Origin: Candidatus Aminicenantes bacterium UBA2199
GTDB taxonomy: Bacteria; Acidobacteriota; Aminicenantia; UBA2199
NCBI GenBank assembly: GCA_002327965.1
Contig: DCVB01000075.1
Span: 1 to 10,760, forward strand
DNA: 10,760 nt
Reading direction: 5' to 3'
The number at the start of each line of letters is the position of its first letter. Positions within the stretch are counted from its first letter, which is position 1. Of this stretch, positions 7,554-10,760 are shown piece after piece. A program made the position numbers and the translations under genes. Below the pieces are notes generated by a model. The model was not told the DNA's origin and ran no database searches. It was given only the letters and a program-made list of their open reading frames with translations.

Positions 7554-7849
7554 ACGCCGGGAAGCGCTCCCGCTCCGCCCTGCGCCTGGCCGTCCTGGCC
7601 TTCTTCATCTTTCTCGTCCTGTTCATCTATTCCAGCCTGAACCTGATGAACGTGGACCTGGGATATCGTCAGCACGAGCTGTTGCGGGCCGAAGCCCGGT
7701 TGCGCCTGGAGATCGATGCCCTGCGGGCGAGCCGCGCCGGCCTGCTCAGCCTGGAGCGCATCGAGCGCATCGCCCGCCAGGAGTTGGGCTACCGGTATCC
7801 CGAAGCGGGGCAGATCATCAAGGTCGTGGAGGCGGTCCATGAGCGCTAA
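7550..7849 (+). CDS. ftsL: Cell division protein FtsL
   Basis: FtsL is a small bitopic inner-membrane protein of the divisome, which acts with FtsB/DivIC and FtsQ to activate septal peptidoglycan synthesis. The 99-residue product has a short basic cytoplasmic tail (KRSRS), one transmembrane helix near residues 11-29, a periplasmic coiled coil around 40-62 (HELLRAEARLRLEIDALRA), and the C-terminal family motif LERIERIARQELGYRYPEAGQIIKV at 68-92, which resembles 'ERIE.IAR..LG...P..GQ.I.V' in other FtsL proteins. Sequence identity in this family is low, so position matters: it sits between rsmH and ftsI, where ftsL always lies in dcw clusters. The start overlaps the rsmH stop (ATGA), with GGAGG at 7541-7545 four bases before it. 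Its end overlaps ftsI by 11 bases. Confidence 0.88.
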   Translation: MNAGKRSRSALRLAVLAFFIFLVLFIYSSLNLMNVDLGYRQHELLRAEARLRLEIDALRASRAGLLSLERIERIARQELGYRYPEAGQIIKVVEAVHER

Positions 7850-9530
7850 CCGCAAAGGCCGGCAGCGCTTTTTCGCCTTGTCCATTTTTTTCCTCATCTG
7901 GATCATGGCCATCGTCTTCCGGCTGTTCCGCATGCAGGTGCTCGACTACACCACCTACATGGCCAAGATCAAGGCCCAGACCCACCGCATCGAAGAACTC
8001 CATTCCAAGCGCGGCACCATCACCGACCGCAACGGCGGGATCCTCGCCATTTCACTGCAGTCGAAGTCGGCGTTCATCAGCAACAAGGACAATGCCCACT
8101 CCCTGGAGGTGTTCAAGAGATTCTGCGCCCTGCTGCCTCTCTCCGCCGTGCAGAAAGTCGCCATCAGCAAGCGCATCCGCCGCGGCGAAAAGTTCGTCTG
8201 GCTGAAGCGCAAGCTGACCGACGAGGAGTACCTGAAGGTCAAGCCCCTGGCCGCTGACGCCTGGACAACGGGAACGATCGCCTTCCTGGACGAATATCGC
8301 CGCGTTTACCCGCAGGGCAAGATCGCCTCGCACGTTCTCGGCGGCGTGGGAATCGACGAGCAGGCGCTGGGCGGCATCGAGACGAGCCTGGATCATGAGA
8401 TCAAGGGGCGCGGCGGCAGGCTGAAGGTCCTCATCGACGCCCGCAAGCGCATTTTCCAATTCAAGTACCTCGAGCAGCCGGTGCCCGGCCGCGACATCCA
8501 CCTGAGCATCGATGCCCCCCTGCAGTTCTTCGTCGAGCGCGAGCTGGCTGCCGCCGTCTCCCGCTACCAGGCGGCGGGCGGGGCCGTGATTGTCATGGAC
8601 AGCCGCAGCGGACAGGTCCTGGCCATGGCCTCCTGTCCGGACTATGACCCGGAGGCGATCTGGAACACCCCGCTGCCGGTGCTGAAGAACAAGGCGATCT
8701 CCTTTCTCTACGATCCGGGATCCACCTTCAAGGTCGTGCTGGCGGCGTCGGCGCTGGAGCACCGCGCCTGCGGCCGGCAGGAGGCGTTCAACTGCCATAA
8801 CGGCGTCTATTCCATCCATGACCGCCAGATCATCGACGTTCATCCTTTCGCCCGCCTCTCCTTCGATGACATCATCGTGCAGTCGAGCAACATCGGCGCG
8901 GCGCAGGTCGGGATGCGCCTGGGCGGCGACCGCTATTTCGCCACCATCGGCCGCTTCGGCTTCGGCCGCCGCACCGGCATCCGGCTGCCGGCCGAGGAAA
9001 GCGGCATCCTGAATCCGCCGCATAAGTGGAGCGGCGTCTCGCTGGCCTTTCTCTCCTTCGGCTACGAGATCGCGGTGACGCCGCTGCAGATGGCGGTCGC
9101 TTTCAATGTTCCCGCCGCGGGCGGCGTGCGGGTGCGGCCGCAGATCCTGCGCGACGAAGCGAGCGCCGGCGACAAAATGCGCGTGCTCTCTGCCGGCAGC
9201 AGCGAGCAGCTCGGCGAAATCATGACCGCGGTCGTCCGCTACGGCACGGGGAAAAAGGCGCAGATCGCCGGCCTGGAGATCGCCGGCAAGACCGGCACGG
9301 CCCAAAAGATCAAAGCGGGACGGTATGTTGGGGGCCACGTCTCTTCCTTCGGCGGTTTTTTCCCGGCCCGCGACCCGCGCGTGACCCTGTTCGTGATCAT
9401 CGATGCTCCCAAGGGGCTGTACTTCGGGGGCGATGTGGCCGCGCCGCTGTTCAAGGCCATCACCGAGAAGGTCATGCTGCACCAGGGCATTTTCCCCGGG
9501 CCGCCGGCCGTCAGCGAGATCCGCCTATGA
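7839..9530 (+). CDS. ftsI: Penicillin-binding protein, septal transpeptidase FtsI (PBP3-type)
   Basis: This class B PBP crosslinks septal peptidoglycan in the inner membrane and periplasm. The 563-residue protein has a short cytoplasmic tail, one membrane anchor near residues 11-31 (FFALSIFFLIWIMAIVF), and an N-terminal dimerisation/pedestal domain beginning with RGTITDRNG at 58-66. A transpeptidase domain spans about residues 220-545. The active-site motifs are intact: S295-T-F-K298 (catalytic serine in DPGSTFK), S349-S-N351, and K484-T-G486 (GKTGTAQ). The length resembles E. coli FtsI (588). There is no C-terminal PASTA domain of the kind found in many Gram-positive and spore-related homologues. 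The ATG at 7839 was chosen: GGAGG at 7828-7832 lies six bases before it, and earlier frame sequence is only the ftsL gene in another frame. It overlaps ftsL by 11 bases and murE by 4, so translation is coupled. Confidence 0.95.
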   Translation: MSANRKGRQRFFALSIFFLIWIMAIVFRLFRMQVLDYTTYMAKIKAQTHRIEELHSKRGTITDRNGGILAISLQSKSAFISNKDNAHSLEVFKRFCALLPLSAVQKVAISKRIRRGEKFVWLKRKLTDEEYLKVKPLAADAWTTGTIAFLDEYRRVYPQGKIASHVLGGVGIDEQALGGIETSLDHEIKGRGGRLKVLIDARKRIFQFKYLEQPVPGRDIHLSIDAPLQFFVERELAAAVSRYQAAGGAVIVMDSRSGQVLAMASCPDYDPEAIWNTPLPVLKNKAISFLYDPGSTFKVVLAASALEHRACGRQEAFNCHNGVYSIHDRQIIDVHPFARLSFDDIIVQSSNIGAAQVGMRLGGDRYFATIGRFGFGRRTGIRLPAEESGILNPPHKWSGVSLAFLSFGYEIAVTPLQMAVAFNVPAAGGVRVRPQILRDEASAGDKMRVLSAGSSEQLGEIMTAVVRYGTGKKAQIAGLEIAGKTGTAQKIKAGRYVGGHVSSFGGFFPARDPRVTLFVIIDAPKGLYFGGDVAAPLFKAITEKVMLHQGIFPGPPAVSEIRL

Positions 9531-10760
9531 AGTACCTGGACGAGCTCCTCGGTAAGCATGAATCCCTGGCCTGGCGCGGCGAACTGCACCTGCCGGTGAG
9601 CGGCATCGCCTACGATTCGCGGCAGATCGCCCCGGGCGGCTGCTTTGTCGCCATCAAGGGCTTCGTGAAAGACGGCATCGAGTACATGAGCGACGCTGTG
9701 GCCCGGGGCGCCGTCGCCGTGGTCTCGGTGCATCCGCCCGATGTCGCATTCCCGCATGTCACCTGGGTGCAGGTCAAGAACGACCGCCGGGCGCTGAGCG
9801 CCATGGCCAGCCGTTTTTACGACGATCCCTCGCGGGAGCTGCGCGTGATCGGCGTGACCGGCACCAACGGCAAGACGACCACCGTGGCCCTCATCCGGGA
9901 GCTGCTCGGCCCGGCCAGCGCCGCCATCGGCACCCTGGGCATGCATTGCGCCGGCGACTCGCGCCCGACGAAACTGACCACCCCGGAGGCCCCCGAGCTG
10001 TTCGCATTCATGGCCGCCGCGCTCAAGGCCGGCTGCGTGAACCTGGCCATGGAGGTCTCCTCGGCTTCGCTGAGCCTGCATCGTGTCGATGACGTGGCGT
10101 TTGCCCAGGCCGTTTTTACGTCCTTCTCAGGCGACCACCTCGATTTCCATGGGACCATGGAGAACTATTTCGAAGCCAAGCTCTCGCTGTTCAAGAAACT
10201 CGGCAGCGACCAGTGGGCGATCCTCAACGGCGACGACCCCATGGGCCCGCGCATCATCCGCGAGCTCAACTGCCGCTATGTCACTTTCGGCTTCTCGAAG
10301 CAGGCCGACATCCAGCCGCTGAAATCCGCCTTCAGCATCGACGGGATCAAGGGCGTGCTGCAGACGCCGCGCGGCAAGATCGAGTTTCAGAGTCCAATGC
10401 TGGGGCGCTTCAACCTGATGAACATCATGGCGGCGGTGAGTTCGGCCCTGGTCAACGGCGTCGGCGCCGAGCGCATCAGCTCCGCCCTGGCATCCTTCCA
10501 GCCGGTCCAGGGCCGGGTCGCCATCGCCCACGCCGGGGACTTCCTGGCGGTGGTCGACTACGCCCACACCGACGACGCCCTGAAGAATTTGCTGCAGGCC
10601 TTCCGCGAGATCACCCGCGGCCGGCTGATCCTGGTCTTCGGCGCCGGCGGCTCGCGCGACCGGACCAAGCGGCCGCGCATGGCCCGCGTGGCCTGCCGCC
10701 TGGCCGACCTGGTGGTGGTCACCAGCGACAATCCCCGCCAGGAGGACCCGCAGGCCATCA
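9527..10760 (+). CDS. murE: UDP-MurNAc-L-Ala-D-Glu:meso-DAP ligase MurE (3' end beyond window)
   Basis: This cytoplasmic ATP-dependent ligase adds the third peptide residue to UDP-MurNAc-L-Ala-D-Glu. The 411 codons in the window are in frame throughout. Residues 24-31 (SGIAYDSR) start the UDP-binding domain. G112-T-N-G-K116-T-T is the Mur-ligase P-loop, and LTTPEAPEL at 150-158 binds substrate. E176 (in MEVSS), H204 (SGDHLDFH), K218 (the carbamylated lysine in EAK), N296 and N299 (FNLMN), R330 and D344 (VDYAHT) are the invariant Mur residues. FGAGGSRDRTKRP at 371-383 is the C-terminal domain linker. D401-NPR-404 followed by EDP is the DAP-recognition motif, so the substrate is meso-DAP rather than lysine. 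Odd points: residue 180 is Ala where MurE usually has His (EVSSH), and 202 is Gly where Arg is usual (SRDH). The start overlaps the ftsI stop (ATGA). The missing 3' end is perhaps 70-90 codons. Confidence 0.95.
   Translation, partial: MKYLDELLGKHESLAWRGELHLPVSGIAYDSRQIAPGGCFVAIKGFVKDGIEYMSDAVARGAVAVVSVHPPDVAFPHVTWVQVKNDRRALSAMASRFYDDPSRELRVIGVTGTNGKTTTVALIRELLGPASAAIGTLGMHCAGDSRPTKLTTPEAPELFAFMAAALKAGCVNLAMEVSSASLSLHRVDDVAFAQAVFTSFSGDHLDFHGTMENYFEAKLSLFKKLGSDQWAILNGDDPMGPRIIRELNCRYVTFGFSKQADIQPLKSAFSIDGIKGVLQTPRGKIEFQSPMLGRFNLMNIMAAVSSALVNGVGAERISSALASFQPVQGRVAIAHAGDFLAVVDYAHTDDALKNLLQAFREITRGRLILVFGAGGSRDRTKRPRMARVACRLADLVVVTSDNPRQEDPQAI

Noticed and set aside
8052..9482. 476-residue open frame on the minus strand opposite ftsI
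   Set aside because: It is a shadow of a certain PBP gene. It has biased Ala/Gly/Asp/Arg composition and no recognisable domain.

Overview
This is a high-GC chromosomal window (roughly 60% G+C by eye) made mostly of housekeeping genes. It suggests a Gram-negative-type bacterium with a meso-diaminopimelate peptidoglycan and a vitamin B12-dependent ribonucleotide reductase. The MurE DNPR motif, the dcw (division and cell wall) gene order and the class II NrdJ support this. No marker here fixes the phylum. An acidobacterial or Aminicenantes-like lineage is a guess from general style only. I see no mobile element, CRISPR array, tRNA, rRNA or phage gene, and no gene-free stretch longer than about 175 bases.

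Layout. (1) 1-1351, plus strand: the 3' end of valS, overlapped by a short birA (biotin-protein ligase without a DNA-binding domain). (2) 1376-2128, minus strand: a two-domain regulatory protein, an N-terminal cyclic-nucleotide-binding fold joined to a C-terminal FHA domain, converging on birA. (3) 2303-3970, plus strand: a protein with glycoside hydrolase family 20 (GH20) architecture that appears to lack the catalytic Asp-Glu segment. It is divergent from the cNMP/FHA gene, and each has a recognisable promoter. (4) 3987-6068, minus strand: nrdJ, convergent with the GH20-like gene. The two stop codons pair with each other in one hairpin. (5) 6069-6223: a compact divergent regulatory region with a consensus nrdJ promoter, an A/T-rich 9-bp inverted repeat, the mraZ promoter and three perfect TGGGA repeats that match MraZ operator boxes. 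(6) 6224 to the end, plus strand: the dcw operon mraZ-rsmH-ftsL-ftsI-murE, in which every gene overlaps the next. murE runs off the window.

How the genes work together. MraZ probably represses its own operon through the TGGGA boxes. RsmH methylates 16S rRNA. FtsL and FtsI are parts of the septal cell-wall machine, and MurE supplies the meso-DAP-containing UDP-MurNAc-tripeptide. nrdJ, which makes deoxynucleotides for replication, is fired back-to-back from the same short region, so DNA precursor supply and division genes share one control segment. The most unusual points are the degenerate GH20-like protein, the cNMP fold that lacks its phosphate-binding arginine, the consensus promoter that revises that gene's start, the stop-codon hairpin, and MurE substitutions at normally well-kept positions. 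I did not find a convincing undescribed multi-gene system.
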